DNA of 64,000 nucleotides from Planctomycetota bacterium (GCA_016873225.1 VGXS01000006.1:1-64000), one strand, 5' to 3'; shown: positions 46,463-55,363, numbered from the stretch's first letter. Notes: a model not told the origin generated them from the sequence alone. A program made the numbers and translations.

Positions 46463-47520
46463 AAAACCAGGGTGACCGCATGACAGCCTCCTCCAGTCGG
46501 CAATCCCTCCGAGTGGGGATCATTTACAACGAACCTGTCCTGGCCGTCGGCCACAAGGAGGCCGAGTCCGAGCACGAAATCGTCTTCACCGTCGGCGAGG
46601 TGGAAAAATATCTTTCCGAGGGTGGGTTCGAGGTCAGCAAGTTCGGCGTGCGCGAACCGGGTGTCCTGCTCCAAAAGCTAGCCGATGAGCGACCTGATGT
46701 TGTCTTCAACTTCTTCGAAGGCCTTGCGACCCATTACGAGACTGAAAGCACGGTGGCCGGCTTGCTGGAATGGCTCGGAATACCGTTTACCGGTTCTCCA
46801 TCCACCACCCTCGCGCTGGCCAGGAACAAACCCCGCACCAAGGCGCTGCTAAGGGGCCTCGGGCTTCCCGTGACCGATTGCCTGGTGATCAACGACGCCC
46901 GTGTTCCGGCCTGCCCGTTCGATTGGCCCGTCATCGTGAAACCGGCCGGCCAGGACGCGAGCATCGGTGTGGACCACGGAAGCGTGGTCACCTCGCAGGA
47001 GGCGCTTTCCCGGCGGGTGGCACTCATGCTCGAGAAGTTTGGCGCGCCGGTGCTTGTGGAACCCTACCTCGAAGGTCGGGAATTCAGCGTGGTGGTGGTG
47101 GAATCTCCCGAGGTCTCGGTGATGCCGGCCTCGGAAATCCGCTTTGATGAGCGCGGCCCCGGAAGATGGCCCATCTTCACCTACGATGCCAAATGGCTGG
47201 TCGAATCGGCGGACTTCAATTCCACTCCGGTCGACTACCCCGCGAACATTCCGGCGGAACTGCAGGGCAGGTTGGCGGATTTGGCCCGCAAGTCGTGCTC
47301 CGCGGTCGGAATCCGCGACTACGGCCGCGTTGATTTCCGATGCGACGCCTCGGGCAACCCGCATGTTCTTGAAGTGAATCCAAATCCTGATTTCAGTCCG
47401 CTGGCCTGCCTGGCGAGCGCCATCGAGGACATCCGATTCATGACCCACAAGGAATTCGCGATAAGGCTGGTCCGCCAAGCCCACGCGCGGGGCGGATTCG
47501 CTCCCCGTCAGTCCCGGTAA
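46459..47520 (+). CDS. ATP-grasp ligase, D-Ala-D-Ala ligase-like (second copy)
   Basis: A 353-residue ATP-grasp protein, distinct from its neighbour. Segments are LRVGIIYNEPVLAVGHKEAE near residue 17, VVFNFFEGLATHYETES near residue 80, WPVIVKPAGQDASIGVDHGS near residue 155 (ATP-binding Lys), VLVEPYLEGREFSVVVVES near residue 196 and GRVDFRCDASGNPHVLEVNP near residue 290 (metal ligands). It overlaps the first ligase as ATGA, implying coupled translation, and its last 13 bases overlap the convergent queD gene. Two ligases in sequence could build a short peptide or pseudopeptide from the KamA product. Confidence 0.85.
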   Translation: MKNQGDRMTASSSRQSLRVGIIYNEPVLAVGHKEAESEHEIVFTVGEVEKYLSEGGFEVSKFGVREPGVLLQKLADERPDVVFNFFEGLATHYETESTVAGLLEWLGIPFTGSPSTTLALARNKPRTKALLRGLGLPVTDCLVINDARVPACPFDWPVIVKPAGQDASIGVDHGSVVTSQEALSRRVALMLEKFGAPVLVEPYLEGREFSVVVVESPEVSVMPASEIRFDERGPGRWPIFTYDAKWLVESADFNSTPVDYPANIPAELQGRLADLARKSCSAVGIRDYGRVDFRCDASGNPHVLEVNPNPDFSPLACLASAIEDIRFMTHKEFAIRLVRQAHARGGFAPRQSR

Positions 47521-47909
47521 GTCGCATGGCAGGATTCCGTCTCCCAAAGTTTCACTTCAACGACGGGAAAGCCCGCTTCCCGTGACTTGTCGTAAATGAG
47601 CTTTGCGATGTTCTCGGCGGTGGGGTTGCAATCCATCACGAACACCGGTTCGCCTTGCGATAGCAGGTAGGAAAGGGCCGGATCGTCACGGTGCATGATC
47701 ATCCGGTGGTCGAGGTGGTTATCGATCCATGAGCCCACCACGGCCTTAAGCTTGCCGAAGTCGACAACCATCCCCAAGGTGTCCAGGGACGGAGATTCCA
47801 TGGTGATGACTGCAATCCCGTTATGGCCGTGCAAGTGCCGGCATTTTCCCGGGTAGTCAAGGAGCCGATGGCCATAGCAGAAATGGATTTCGCGCGTCAC
47901 GGCGTGCAT
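47508..47909 (-). CDS. queD: 6-carboxytetrahydropterin synthase (QueD/PTPS family)
   Basis: A 133-residue T-fold enzyme that makes 6-carboxy-5,6,7,8-tetrahydropterin, the second step toward the 7-deazaguanine queuosine precursor. The zinc histidines are in FCYGHRLLDY near residue 12 and CRHLHGHNG near residue 24, the latter with the catalytic Cys in the CxxxHxH arrangement. WIDNHLDHRMIM (catalytic Asp/His) and PTAENIAKLIYD near residue 97 follow. It ends with the WETESCHATY segment. It overlaps queC by 13 bases, so the two are co-translated. Confidence 0.93.
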   Translation of the reverse strand: MHAVTREIHFCYGHRLLDYPGKCRHLHGHNGIAVITMESPSLDTLGMVVDFGKLKAVVGSWIDNHLDHRMIMHRDDPALSYLLSQGEPVFVMDCNPTAENIAKLIYDKSREAGFPVVEVKLWETESCHATYRD

Positions 47910-48601
47910 GGATGGCTCCGGGTTGGCGTGGCGTAGGGTGTCGGGTCGGGCATGCCGGCCGAATGGAATGCCGCGATCCTTTCAGCGCACTTGTTGCAGG
48001 CGCCGCAATGCATGCCCTTCTCGGGCCGGATGCATGAAAAGGTCTTGGCCAGCGGCATGTCGCGTCCCAACTCCATGACCTGCTGTTTTTTCATGCTCAG
48101 GAACGGAAGTTCCACGATGACCGACCCGCCGACAGCGGTGTTCACGATGCCGGCCATGGCCTTGAAAAATTCGGGTGTCGCGTCGGGAAAGGGATTCGTC
48201 CCCAAGGGCGCGAGGCCCAGGGTCCGTATGCCTAGAATGTGGCAAAGCAATAGGGCCTTCGCGAGAAGGAGGACATTTCGGCCGGGAAGGAACACGGCAT
48301 CGTCTGGGGAATCACCCGATGGAACCCCGAGGCCCGTGAGGCTCCAATGATTTCCATAGATGTCGGCGACCGGCTGGGCCAGTTCAAGGAGAGGGAGCAT
48401 CCGCTGAGTGCCAAGGGCCGCCAGGAAATCCCGGCAATGCGCCGATTCCTGGTCCTCCCACCAGAGGCCGCAGCGAACATAAATCGGCTGGACAACGCGG
48501 TCGCGGGCCCACAATCCGGCCAGAATGGCGCTGTCGAGGCCACCGCTGACCAGCACGGCGGCATCGGGCGCGGGAGATCGGGTTTCTGGATCGAGTCGCA
48601 T
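47897..48601 (-). CDS. queC: 7-cyano-7-deazaguanine synthase
   Basis: A 234-residue PP-loop ATPase that converts 7-carboxy-7-deazaguanine to the nitrile preQ0. The PP-loop motif AAVLVSGGLDSAILAGL is near residue 14, VFLPGRNVLLLAKALLL near residue 103, and the zinc cluster CIRPEKGMHCGACNKC near residue 190 has four cysteines. It is longer at the ends of some helices than the common bacterial enzyme. With queD it covers two of the four preQ0 steps. The third (queE) is not in this window. Confidence 0.9.
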   Translation of the reverse strand: MRLDPETRSPAPDAAVLVSGGLDSAILAGLWARDRVVQPIYVRCGLWWEDQESAHCRDFLAALGTQRMLPLLELAQPVADIYGNHWSLTGLGVPSGDSPDDAVFLPGRNVLLLAKALLLCHILGIRTLGLAPLGTNPFPDATPEFFKAMAGIVNTAVGGSVIVELPFLSMKKQQVMELGRDMPLAKTFSCIRPEKGMHCGACNKCAERIAAFHSAGMPDPTPYATPTRSHPCTP

Positions 48602-48697
48602 GAAATCATGTTAGCGGGCTGGAACAAGAAACGACGAGCAATCCCTCCCCGTATAAACTAAAAGTTCCTGTTCGCAACGCGGTGGGGAGGCCGGAAG

Positions 48698-49570
48698 ATG
48701 GGGGCACTCGATTCACTCTCGGGACTGGTGTTCAAAAACGGGGACTTGGCCCCCCACCTGTCCTTGGGACTCGGAGGGAAAGCCGATTACTTGGCGTTGC
48801 CCCGGACCAGGGAGGAGTTGGGAAGGGTTATCTCCGCCGCGGCGAGCGACGGACAACCGATCCGGGTGCTGGGTTCCGGCCGGCATGTGATTGTTTCCAA
48901 GGATTCGGTGCGGGGCGTTGTCTTGGCATTGGGCGGCGCGGAATTCACCCGCGTTTCGGTCGTTGGCGACCGGGTTGTCGCCGGGGCGGGCGCCCATCTG
49001 TCCGCGGTTGTCGAGGCGGCGGGACGCGCCGGGCTTTCCGGCCTCGAGCACCTTGTGGGTGAACCCGGTACCGTTGCGGGCGCCCTGAGGCTTCGTGTTC
49101 CCGAGGGGGAGGGCGGCTTGGTCGAGCATGTCGACCGTATCAGGGCGGTATCCGCCTCCGGTCGGGTCGAGGAACTGGACGCCGCCATGTTGCACCAGGG
49201 AGAGAACAGGCATGACCCGTTTCCCAGCGCCATCATCGTTGAGGTTGAATTCCGGCTGGAGGCGACGGGACAGGAACCGGTGGTGCAGCGTCTCAAGCGC
49301 TGCTGGATTGAAAGGCGGATACGCGAACCTTTGAGGGCCAACACGATCGGGCCGATTTTCCGCGGACATGACGCCGCCGACCTGTTGCGGAAATCGGATG
49401 TCGCCCGAAAGTCCGAAGGTTGCGCCGAGGTTAGCGACAGGAACCCGAACTTCATCGTGGTTCGATCGCCGGCGCATCCGGCAGATATCATCAACTTGAT
49501 CGAGGCCATGCGTCAACGCGTTCGGGAGCGGTTCCACATTGATGTCGAGCGGCAAATCAGCATCTGGTGA
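48698..49570 (+). CDS. murB: MurB-like UDP-N-acetylenolpyruvoylglucosamine reductase homologue
   Basis: A 290-residue homologue of MurB, the FAD enzyme that reduces UDP-GlcNAc-enolpyruvate in peptidoglycan synthesis. Family landmarks are VLGSGRHVIVSKDSVRG near residue 48, GLSGLEHLVGEPGTVAGALR near residue 110 (FAD-binding), and a C-terminal domain ending ERFHIDVERQISIW. Several catalytic positions look altered. The segment IGPIFRG near residue 222 replaces the usual GSxFKNP Ser site, and the Glu expected near the end appears as Gln. Arg in ENRHDPF is retained. It may be inactive, divergent or regulatory. The next gene overlaps its end and is FtsQ-like, so this is a remnant cell-wall/division cluster. 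Confidence 0.75.
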   Translation: MGALDSLSGLVFKNGDLAPHLSLGLGGKADYLALPRTREELGRVISAAASDGQPIRVLGSGRHVIVSKDSVRGVVLALGGAEFTRVSVVGDRVVAGAGAHLSAVVEAAGRAGLSGLEHLVGEPGTVAGALRLRVPEGEGGLVEHVDRIRAVSASGRVEELDAAMLHQGENRHDPFPSAIIVEVEFRLEATGQEPVVQRLKRCWIERRIREPLRANTIGPIFRGHDAADLLRKSDVARKSEGCAEVSDRNPNFIVVRSPAHPADIINLIEAMRQRVRERFHIDVERQISIW

Positions 49571-50405
49571 GGACAAGCCGCCCCGGCGCGCCAAGTCGCC
49601 CAAGGGCGATGATTCCACCTCCGTCCGAAGCCGTCGCTCCAAGCGAACCTACTCGCTGGCCGGTTTGTTGGTCCTTGTGGGGGTCGGCCTGGGTGGCCTG
49701 TGCTGGCTTGGACTTTGGGGCCTCGACATTAGGGTCAGGAACGACTTGGACAAGGCCGGCGCCTATCAGATTCCCTTCAACCGCGTGGAGGTGCTTTCGC
49801 CGCGCGGCATGGGTCGGGAGGCTTTCCTGACCGAAGTCCGGTTCCTTTCTGGATCGGCTGAAACGCTTTCCCTTCTCGATCGTGACCTTCCCGCCAGGCT
49901 GTCCGCCGCGTTCAGGAGCCATCCATGGGTGGCTGAAGTCCGGACGGTCACCGTCTCTCCCGCGACAGGCGCGCGCGTAGACCTCAAGTTTCGCGATCCG
50001 GTCCTGAGGGTTGCCGATGCCAGCGCCAAGGTCGAACGGCTTGTCGACGCGTCGGGAGTGCTTCTCCCGCGGTTGGAAGGCGCCAGGGATTGGCCCCTGC
50101 TTGACTCGGTTCCCGAAAGGGGGCCCGAATCGCCCGGCAAGGCTTGGCCATCACGGATGGTCGCGGAGGCGGCCCGACTGGCAGGCCTATTGGCTTCGGG
50201 CAATCTTTCGGGCAAGGTGCGAGCTTTGAGAAAGAAGGAAACGGACTGGATCGTTGACACCACGCGAGGTGAGGTCCGTTGGGGAAGATCTCCTGGGAAT
50301 GAGGTCGCGGGGGAACCTTCTCCGGCGCAGAAACTGGTTGCCCTGACGGATTGGCTGTCGAAAGAAGGTGGCGAACCGCCCGACCTGACGATCCGGACCC
50401 CTTAG
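49542..50405 (+). CDS. FtsQ-like single-pass membrane protein
   Basis: A 287-residue protein with a charged cytosolic N-terminus of about 35 residues (Lys/Arg/Ser-rich), one transmembrane helix (YSLAGLLVLVGVGLGGLCWL near residues 37-58) and a periplasmic part. The latter has FtsQ/DivIB-like features, including RLSAAFRSHPWVAEVRTVTV near residue 120, resembling the POTRA-type stretch that ends in the typical HPWVxxA/VxV segment. Position after a MurB-like gene (29-base overlap) supports a division role. The sequence is otherwise divergent. An ATG at 49542 is taken as start. Confidence 0.65.
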   Translation: MSSGKSASGEDKPPRRAKSPKGDDSTSVRSRRSKRTYSLAGLLVLVGVGLGGLCWLGLWGLDIRVRNDLDKAGAYQIPFNRVEVLSPRGMGREAFLTEVRFLSGSAETLSLLDRDLPARLSAAFRSHPWVAEVRTVTVSPATGARVDLKFRDPVLRVADASAKVERLVDASGVLLPRLEGARDWPLLDSVPERGPESPGKAWPSRMVAEAARLAGLLASGNLSGKVRALRKKETDWIVDTTRGEVRWGRSPGNEVAGEPSPAQKLVALTDWLSKEGGEPPDLTIRTP

Positions 50406-50998
50406 TCCACCAGGGCTTTTGGATCATCCAGCAACATCCTCGACCAGGTTTCGTGCCGATCGCCATTGGCGCGCAATTGCCCCAGCGATTCCATGCGCGG
50501 ATCCGCCAGAGCGAGGTCGGCGACCATGGGTTCAGCGGCAACATCGACCAGGTAGGCGAGTCCGAGATGGACCATACCGACGGCATTGCTGTCATCGTTG
50601 ATCAGTCCGAGGAAGCGGATGCCAAGATCGCCGTCGACATGGATTTCCTCCCTGAGTTCCCTGGTCATTCCCACGGAAAGGGAGTCGTGGGCGGGGCCGT
50701 CGCATGGCTCGACATGGCCGCCGACCCCGATTGAACGCAGGGCGTGAAGGCGGGTTTCGCTGCCTTTCTTACCCCTTGTGTATCCAAGGAACCTACCGGC
50801 ATGCCTGATCACCATGTAGGGGATCAACTGCTTGTGACCGGGGTCCTCCTCGGCGGCCGGCCGGTCGAGAAATCGAAGGGCCGAAGGGGATAGCAATCGG
50901 TCCAGCAGTTCGTCGCCTCCGGGCAGGAATCCTTGGAATTTTCCAAGGGAATCCATGTGGGTCCGCGGCACGACAAGCACTTGCTGGACCTTGGTCAT
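50402..50998 (-). CDS. NUDIX-family phosphoesterase-like protein
   Basis: A 198-residue protein with a Nudix-like box, GVGGHVEPCDGPAHDSLSVG followed by MTRELREEI, near residues 102-130. It fits the extended Nudix pattern with REL-x-EE but has a spacer insertion. VLVVPRTHMDSLGKFQGF at the start and LIPYMVIRHAGRFLGYTRG near residue 75 match the phosphoesterase/hydrolase-like group of Nudix proteins. The ATG at 50998 overlaps the stop of the upstream gene as ATGA. Its stop overlaps the FtsQ-like gene end by four bases, as convergent neighbours. Confidence 0.75.
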   Translation of the reverse strand: MTKVQQVLVVPRTHMDSLGKFQGFLPGGDELLDRLLSPSALRFLDRPAAEEDPGHKQLIPYMVIRHAGRFLGYTRGKKGSETRLHALRSIGVGGHVEPCDGPAHDSLSVGMTRELREEIHVDGDLGIRFLGLINDDSNAVGMVHLGLAYLVDVAAEPMVADLALADPRMESLGQLRANGDRHETWSRMLLDDPKALVD

Positions 50999-51840
50999 GG
51001 CGAGATTTCCTTGGCCGCCGGGCGGAAAAGGGGCGGTGGCTTCCAACCGGTGGATGCCAGCATCAGTTGGCCGATGACCAGCACGGCGAGCAGGATGAGG
51101 CCCAGCAGCAGCACATCGGCCCTGCTGCCGCGGTTGAAAAGGCGCGCCAGCGTTTCGTCGTCGCGCTGAAAGGCGGCCTGATGGAGGGCGCGCTCGTAGT
51201 TTCCCTCGGGATAATCACCGGCCTGCTCCCAAGCCCAGGCTCCGTCCAATGGCTGGTTTCCCGCGCTGATCGCCAGCTTGTGGCGGGTTGAATCGAGGTA
51301 GTTGGTCCAGCCCAGAAGGGCCCGCTGGCGCGTGGGAAGAAGGTCCCAGATGGAGGCCATTTGTTGAAGGGGAACCGGAGTCTCGACTGCCCAATGCAAC
51401 TTGCCGCCATCCACAAGCAGTTGGGCGGCGCCAAGCAGGGTGGGGGCTTCTCCATCCTTGAGGATGTTTTGCACGCCCGCTGCCGTGCGTGCCACTTCAT
51501 GCAATTGCGCCGTTTCAGCCATGGGATTCGATTCCAGCGCGCGGATGATGGCGGGAGAGTCGGCCTCGCAGGCCAGATAGTCGGCGCGGCGGACCAGCCA
51601 AGCCTCGATTCTGGCGAGGTTCCCCTCACGGCGGTGCCTCGCGAAAAGGATGTGGTGGCTGGCGGGCAAGACTACCCAGGCCGGTTGGTCGGCGTGGCAT
51701 TCGAATGGCGCTGGCAGTAGTTGCAGGACCGCATCCAACTGGATGGCGTTCATGCCGGCGGGAGGCTCAACCCACTTGCGCGCTAGGCCTCCAGTCGACT
51801 CCTGTACCAGGGCGGTTCCCCTGTGTAGGTTGATCTTCAT
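50995..51840 (-). CDS. Hypothetical protein with C-terminal membrane anchor
   Basis: A 281-residue protein of mostly helical/strand soluble sequence, ending in one transmembrane helix (LLLGLILLAVLVIGQLMLAS, about residues 241-260) and a short basic tail. It may be tail-anchored. No family motif was recognised. Repeated phrases such as WVVLPASHHILFARHRR near residue 56 suggest a beta-rich domain resembling the PilM/GspL-type ATP-binding fold, but this is speculative. The ATG at 51840 is preferred to a GTG 15 bases upstream. Confidence 0.6.
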   Translation of the reverse strand: MKINLHRGTALVQESTGGLARKWVEPPAGMNAIQLDAVLQLLPAPFECHADQPAWVVLPASHHILFARHRREGNLARIEAWLVRRADYLACEADSPAIIRALESNPMAETAQLHEVARTAAGVQNILKDGEAPTLLGAAQLLVDGGKLHWAVETPVPLQQMASIWDLLPTRQRALLGWTNYLDSTRHKLAISAGNQPLDGAWAWEQAGDYPEGNYERALHQAAFQRDDETLARLFNRGSRADVLLLGLILLAVLVIGQLMLASTGWKPPPLFRPAAKEISP

Positions 51841-52063
51841 GGAATCCCTGACCAACCGAAACTCGAAATCCCTTCCTCTTCAGGGTATGGAATACCCAGG
51901 GAGTCGGTGGCTGGTGATCTGGCCTTTCGCCATGATCATCGGGTTGGCCATGGTGATCGTCTTTGGGCATGGGTGCCATTCCGGCGGCCACGACGATGAC
52001 GACGAACTGGTATACAGGCCGGCCGCGTTGGCGCCCGCCAACGGCGCGGGCCGCGGCGATTGA
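51839..52063 (+). CDS. Possible small single-pass membrane protein
   Basis: A 74-residue ORF starting with MESLTNRNSKSLPLQGMEYP. It holds one transmembrane segment (WLVIWPFAMIIGLAMVIVFG, about residues 24-43) and an acidic/His tail (HDDDDE). It is divergent from the gene at 51840 and shares its start region. An alternative ATG is at 51887 (MEYPG). Ribosome-site support is weak. The presence of a membrane segment plus a real stop suggests a gene, but the evidence is limited. Confidence 0.4.
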   Translation: MESLTNRNSKSLPLQGMEYPGSRWLVIWPFAMIIGLAMVIVFGHGCHSGGHDDDDELVYRPAALAPANGAGRGD

Positions 52064-52095
52064 ACCACGGCCCGACTTTCGCAATGCCTGACGGA

Positions 52096-53094
52096 TCAAC
52101 GATCGAAGCGGGGAATTTCCATGGGAACCGGCTTGGCGGCCAGGTCGAGGGGGCTCAGGTTGAGCTTTGACAGGTGGGCCACGACCTGCTGCATCTTGGG
52201 ATCATCCTCGCGGTCGAAGCTGCCGATGGTCACCATGCTCGTGGTCTTGGTGTGAAGGACATGGGCTTCAAACTCCAGCCTGCGAAGCACGCGGGCCGTT
52301 TCCCGCGCCTGCAGGGCGCAGGCGTTGAGGGTGTCGCTGTTCTTGGAGAAGCCGATCTTCTCAAGGAAGCCACCAGCCTGGTTCGCGCTACCCGTGGTTG
52401 ATTGGACCATGGTGGCGCCCCGGTATTCCTTCACCAAAAGCGTCCACTTCTTGTTGGTTCGAAGCAGGCTATAGCTTTCCTCGGCATTCAGTTTCTTGAT
52501 GAACGGGTCGAACTTCGGCGGCGGCGGCAGGTTGTTGGGGATGGTCGGATTCCGGGTGACGAAGCTCCGGGTGAAGGGATTGACCATCTCGCGCCTGATC
52601 TCAACGCCCTTGCCGGGAACCGGAACATAAAGGCTCACGACATCGGAATTGACCTTGCCTTCGGCGACTTTCAACTCGGGGGCATTGAGTTTCTTCACCT
52701 TGTCAAGCGAGGCGCGTGCCGCGTCGATGGTTTGATAACCGCCGATGACAACGGCGCACTGGTCGGGGATCTTGGCGCCCCTGCGCGGCATCCGGGCATC
52801 GGGATTGAGCTTCAACTCCTGCTCGATCTCCGCCTCCCGTTTCTTCCGTTCCTGTTCGCCGTAATTGATGACATAGGCCGGCAGGTTGTCGCGCGTGCGG
52901 ATGATGAGGGCGCACTGCCTGGCCAACTCGGGCGCATCGGCACCCGTGTAGCTGGCGCAGCAAATGAGCCAGTTTCCCGCTTCCGGTGACAATGGCGGAA
53001 TGGTGCCGCCGGTGCCGTTGGAAGGCGCGGCAAGGGCGTGGCAGATGCTTGCGGCCAAGAGCCATCCGCAAGACAGTTGGATCAATCGGGCCAT
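52096..53094 (-). CDS. Secreted hypothetical protein, SPOR-like ends
   Basis: A 332-residue exported protein. The signal peptide is about residues 1-23 (MARLIQLSCGWLLAASICHA). The mature part contains paired SPOR-like alpha/beta units, for example NWLICCASYTGADAPELARQ, and a C-terminal VLHTKTTSMVTIGSFDRED near residue 297. SPOR domains bind denuded peptidoglycan; this is a possible reading. Function is not known. The ATG at 53094 has GGGAGA before it, and longer in-frame sequence upstream overlaps argF. Confidence 0.6.
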   Translation of the reverse strand: MARLIQLSCGWLLAASICHALAAPSNGTGGTIPPLSPEAGNWLICCASYTGADAPELARQCALIIRTRDNLPAYVINYGEQERKKREAEIEQELKLNPDARMPRRGAKIPDQCAVVIGGYQTIDAARASLDKVKKLNAPELKVAEGKVNSDVVSLYVPVPGKGVEIRREMVNPFTRSFVTRNPTIPNNLPPPPKFDPFIKKLNAEESYSLLRTNKKWTLLVKEYRGATMVQSTTGSANQAGGFLEKIGFSKNSDTLNACALQARETARVLRRLEFEAHVLHTKTTSMVTIGSFDREDDPKMQQVVAHLSKLNLSPLDLAAKPVPMEIPRFDR

Positions 53095-53206
53095 CACGGT
53101 TCTCCCGGGACCAGGCGCACAGGGCGCGATCTTGGGGAGGCCGTATAACCGCACGCGGCCGCGGTCGTCCAGTCCGGTTTGGAACTTGAGCCAAACCTTT
53201 GATAAT

Positions 53207-54136
53207 TCAGGATTTGGCGATTTGGTCGGCAAGCAGCCAGCAGAGCAGCGCCTTTTGGGCGTGCATCCGGTTGCCAGCCTGGGGGAACACCAGGCTGGCC
53301 TTGCCTTCCATGACCCCGGCGGAAACCTCCTCGCCGCGGTGGGCCGGCAGGCAGTGCATGAACCGCGCGTGGGAAGGCGCTCGCGCCATGAGCGATTCGT
53401 TCACCTCGAATCCCTTGAAATCACGCAGTCGTTTGGCCGTTTCAGCCTCTTGCCCCATGCTGGTCCATACATCGGTGTAGACGATGTCGGCCTCGGATAC
53501 GGCCCGCGCGGGATCGGACTCCTGCACGGGAAGATGGCCGGGAAAGGCGGTGCGGCAGGTGGAAAGGAACGACTCGTCAAATCGGTAGGCTTCCGGCGCG
53601 GCCAGGATGAACCTCATGCCAGCGCGGGCGCAGGCCACCACGAGCGACCTCGCCACATTGTTGCCGTCACCCACGAACACCAGGGTTCGCCCCTCGAGCG
53701 AACCAAACGCCTCCTGGATGGTGAGCAGGTCGCCAAGCGCCTGGCAGGGGTGGTTGTAATCGGACAGGCCGTTGATCACCGGCACGCTGGAATGCTCGGC
53801 GAATTCCTCGATGGTGCGGTGCCGGAAGACACGGAGCACGACGGCATCGCAAAGTTGGCTGAGAACCCTGGCGAAATCGGCTACCGGTTCCCTTTGGCCG
53901 ATGGCGCCATCGGTTGAACTGAGGAAAACGCTCGAGCCTCCAAGCTGGCCCATGGCGGCCTCGAAGCTGACGCGGGTCCTGAGGCTGGGCTTCTCGAAGA
54001 TGAGGCCGAGGACGCGGTTGGGCAGAAGGGCCGGGCGGCGTCCACGAATCAGGTCGGCCTTCAGGGCGCGGGCCTTGTCGAGCAGGTTGTGAATCTCGGC
54101 GCTGGTCAGGTCCAGGAGCGCCAGGAAATGCCGCAT
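53207..54136 (-). CDS. argF: Ornithine carbamoyltransferase
   Basis: Transfers carbamoyl from carbamoyl phosphate to ornithine, giving citrulline in arginine synthesis. The 309-residue protein has the carbamoyl-phosphate site FEKPSLRTRVSFEAAM near residue 48 (STRT-type motif as SLRTR), HPCQALGDLLT near residue 128, and the ornithine-site motif MHCLPAHRGEEV near residue 264 (catalytic Cys). GGAGACC precedes the ATG at 54136. It lies 39 bases after argD in an argB-argD-argF operon. Confidence 0.95.
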   Translation of the reverse strand: MRHFLALLDLTSAEIHNLLDKARALKADLIRGRRPALLPNRVLGLIFEKPSLRTRVSFEAAMGQLGGSSVFLSSTDGAIGQREPVADFARVLSQLCDAVVLRVFRHRTIEEFAEHSSVPVINGLSDYNHPCQALGDLLTIQEAFGSLEGRTLVFVGDGNNVARSLVVACARAGMRFILAAPEAYRFDESFLSTCRTAFPGHLPVQESDPARAVSEADIVYTDVWTSMGQEAETAKRLRDFKGFEVNESLMARAPSHARFMHCLPAHRGEEVSAGVMEGKASLVFPQAGNRMHAQKALLCWLLADQIAKS

Positions 54137-54175
54137 GGTCCGGGTCTCCAAAGGGAAACGGCTTGTTGAAAGAGG

Positions 54176-55363
54176 TCAGGTGATCAGGCCGGCGATGGCC
54201 TCCTCGAGAATGGCGCACCCCGCGTCGAAGTCGGAATCAGTGAGGTTCATCGCCGGCAGCAGGCGGATCACCGTCTGGTGCGTGCAGTTGATGAGCAGGC
54301 CTTTTTCCAGGCATTTGCCCACCACGGGGGTGCCGTCGACCGCCAGTTCGATCCCGATCATCACGCCGCGGGCCCTGACCTGGGTGATCCAGGGGCACCT
54401 GGCCGACAGCGCCTCGAACCTTTCCCGGAAACGCCGCTCAAGCACCTTGGCCCTTTCAAGCAGGCCGTCTTCCTCGATGGTGGCGATGGTGGCCAGCGCC
54501 GCCGCGCAGGACAACGGATTGCCGCCGTAGGTGGAAGCGTGGGTCCCGGGCTTCAGGAATGAGGCGACCTCGGGAGTGGCGATGATCCCGCCGCACGGCA
54601 CCCCGCTGGCAAGCGCCTTGGCGAGCGTGATGATGTCCGGCTGGATGTTCCAAAGCTGGTGGGCGTACCAGGATCCGACCCGGCCCATGCCCGACTGGAC
54701 CTCGTCGAGAATCAGCAGGCAGCCTTTCCGACGCGTGATTTCGCGCAATCCCTCGAGATACCCGTCCGGGGGAATGTTGATGCCGCCCTCGCCCTGGATG
54801 GTTTCGAGCAGCACCGCGCAGGTTTCGTTTCCGATGAGTTCCTCGACCTCCTCCAGGTTGCCGTAGCTGGCATGGGAAAAACCGGGAACGAGCGGATGAA
54901 CGCCCTGGTGGTACTTGGGTTGTCCGGTGGCGGAAAGGGCACCCATGGTTCGGCCATGGAAGCTGTTGAGCATGGCGACGACACGGTGTTTCCCCGAGGC
55001 ATGCCCCCAAAGCCTGGCGAGCTTGAGGGACGCCTCGATGGCCTCGGCGCCGCTATTGCAGAAGAAAGCCTGTCCCCCCCAGCCTGTGCGGTCGGTGAGC
55101 GCCTTGGAGAGCCGGCCTTGCGGTTCCGTGTGCCAACTGTTGGGCACATGGATGAGGCGGCCGACCTGGTCCCTCACGGCATCCACCACCCGAGGGGGGC
55201 AATGTCCCACGATGGCGCAGCCCCAGCCGGGGAAAAAATCGATGTATTCGCGCCCCTGGTCATCCCACACGCGGGACCCGGCTCCCCTTTGAATGCAAAC
55301 GGGATACCGGTTGTAGTTGGGGATCACATGCTGGCGAAACAGTTCCCCGGTGGCTGCGTTCAT
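54176..55363 (-). CDS. argD: Acetylornithine aminotransferase
   Basis: A 395-residue class III PLP aminotransferase of arginine synthesis, converting N-acetylglutamate semialdehyde to N-acetylornithine. Motifs are VWDDQGREYIDFFPGWG near residue 30, QAFFCNSGAEAIEASLK near residue 95, LLILDEVQSGMGRVGSWYAH near residue 215 (PLP Asp), and the PLP lysine in TLAKALASGVPCGG near residue 245. ATG at 55363 fits the family N-terminus; longer in-frame residues are not conserved. The gene lies between argB and argF. Confidence 0.95.
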   Translation of the reverse strand: MNAATGELFRQHVIPNYNRYPVCIQRGAGSRVWDDQGREYIDFFPGWGCAIVGHCPPRVVDAVRDQVGRLIHVPNSWHTEPQGRLSKALTDRTGWGGQAFFCNSGAEAIEASLKLARLWGHASGKHRVVAMLNSFHGRTMGALSATGQPKYHQGVHPLVPGFSHASYGNLEEVEELIGNETCAVLLETIQGEGGINIPPDGYLEGLREITRRKGCLLILDEVQSGMGRVGSWYAHQLWNIQPDIITLAKALASGVPCGGIIATPEVASFLKPGTHASTYGGNPLSCAAALATIATIEEDGLLERAKVLERRFRERFEALSARCPWITQVRARGVMIGIELAVDGTPVVGKCLEKGLLINCTHQTVIRLLPAMNLTDSDFDAGCAILEEAIAGLIT

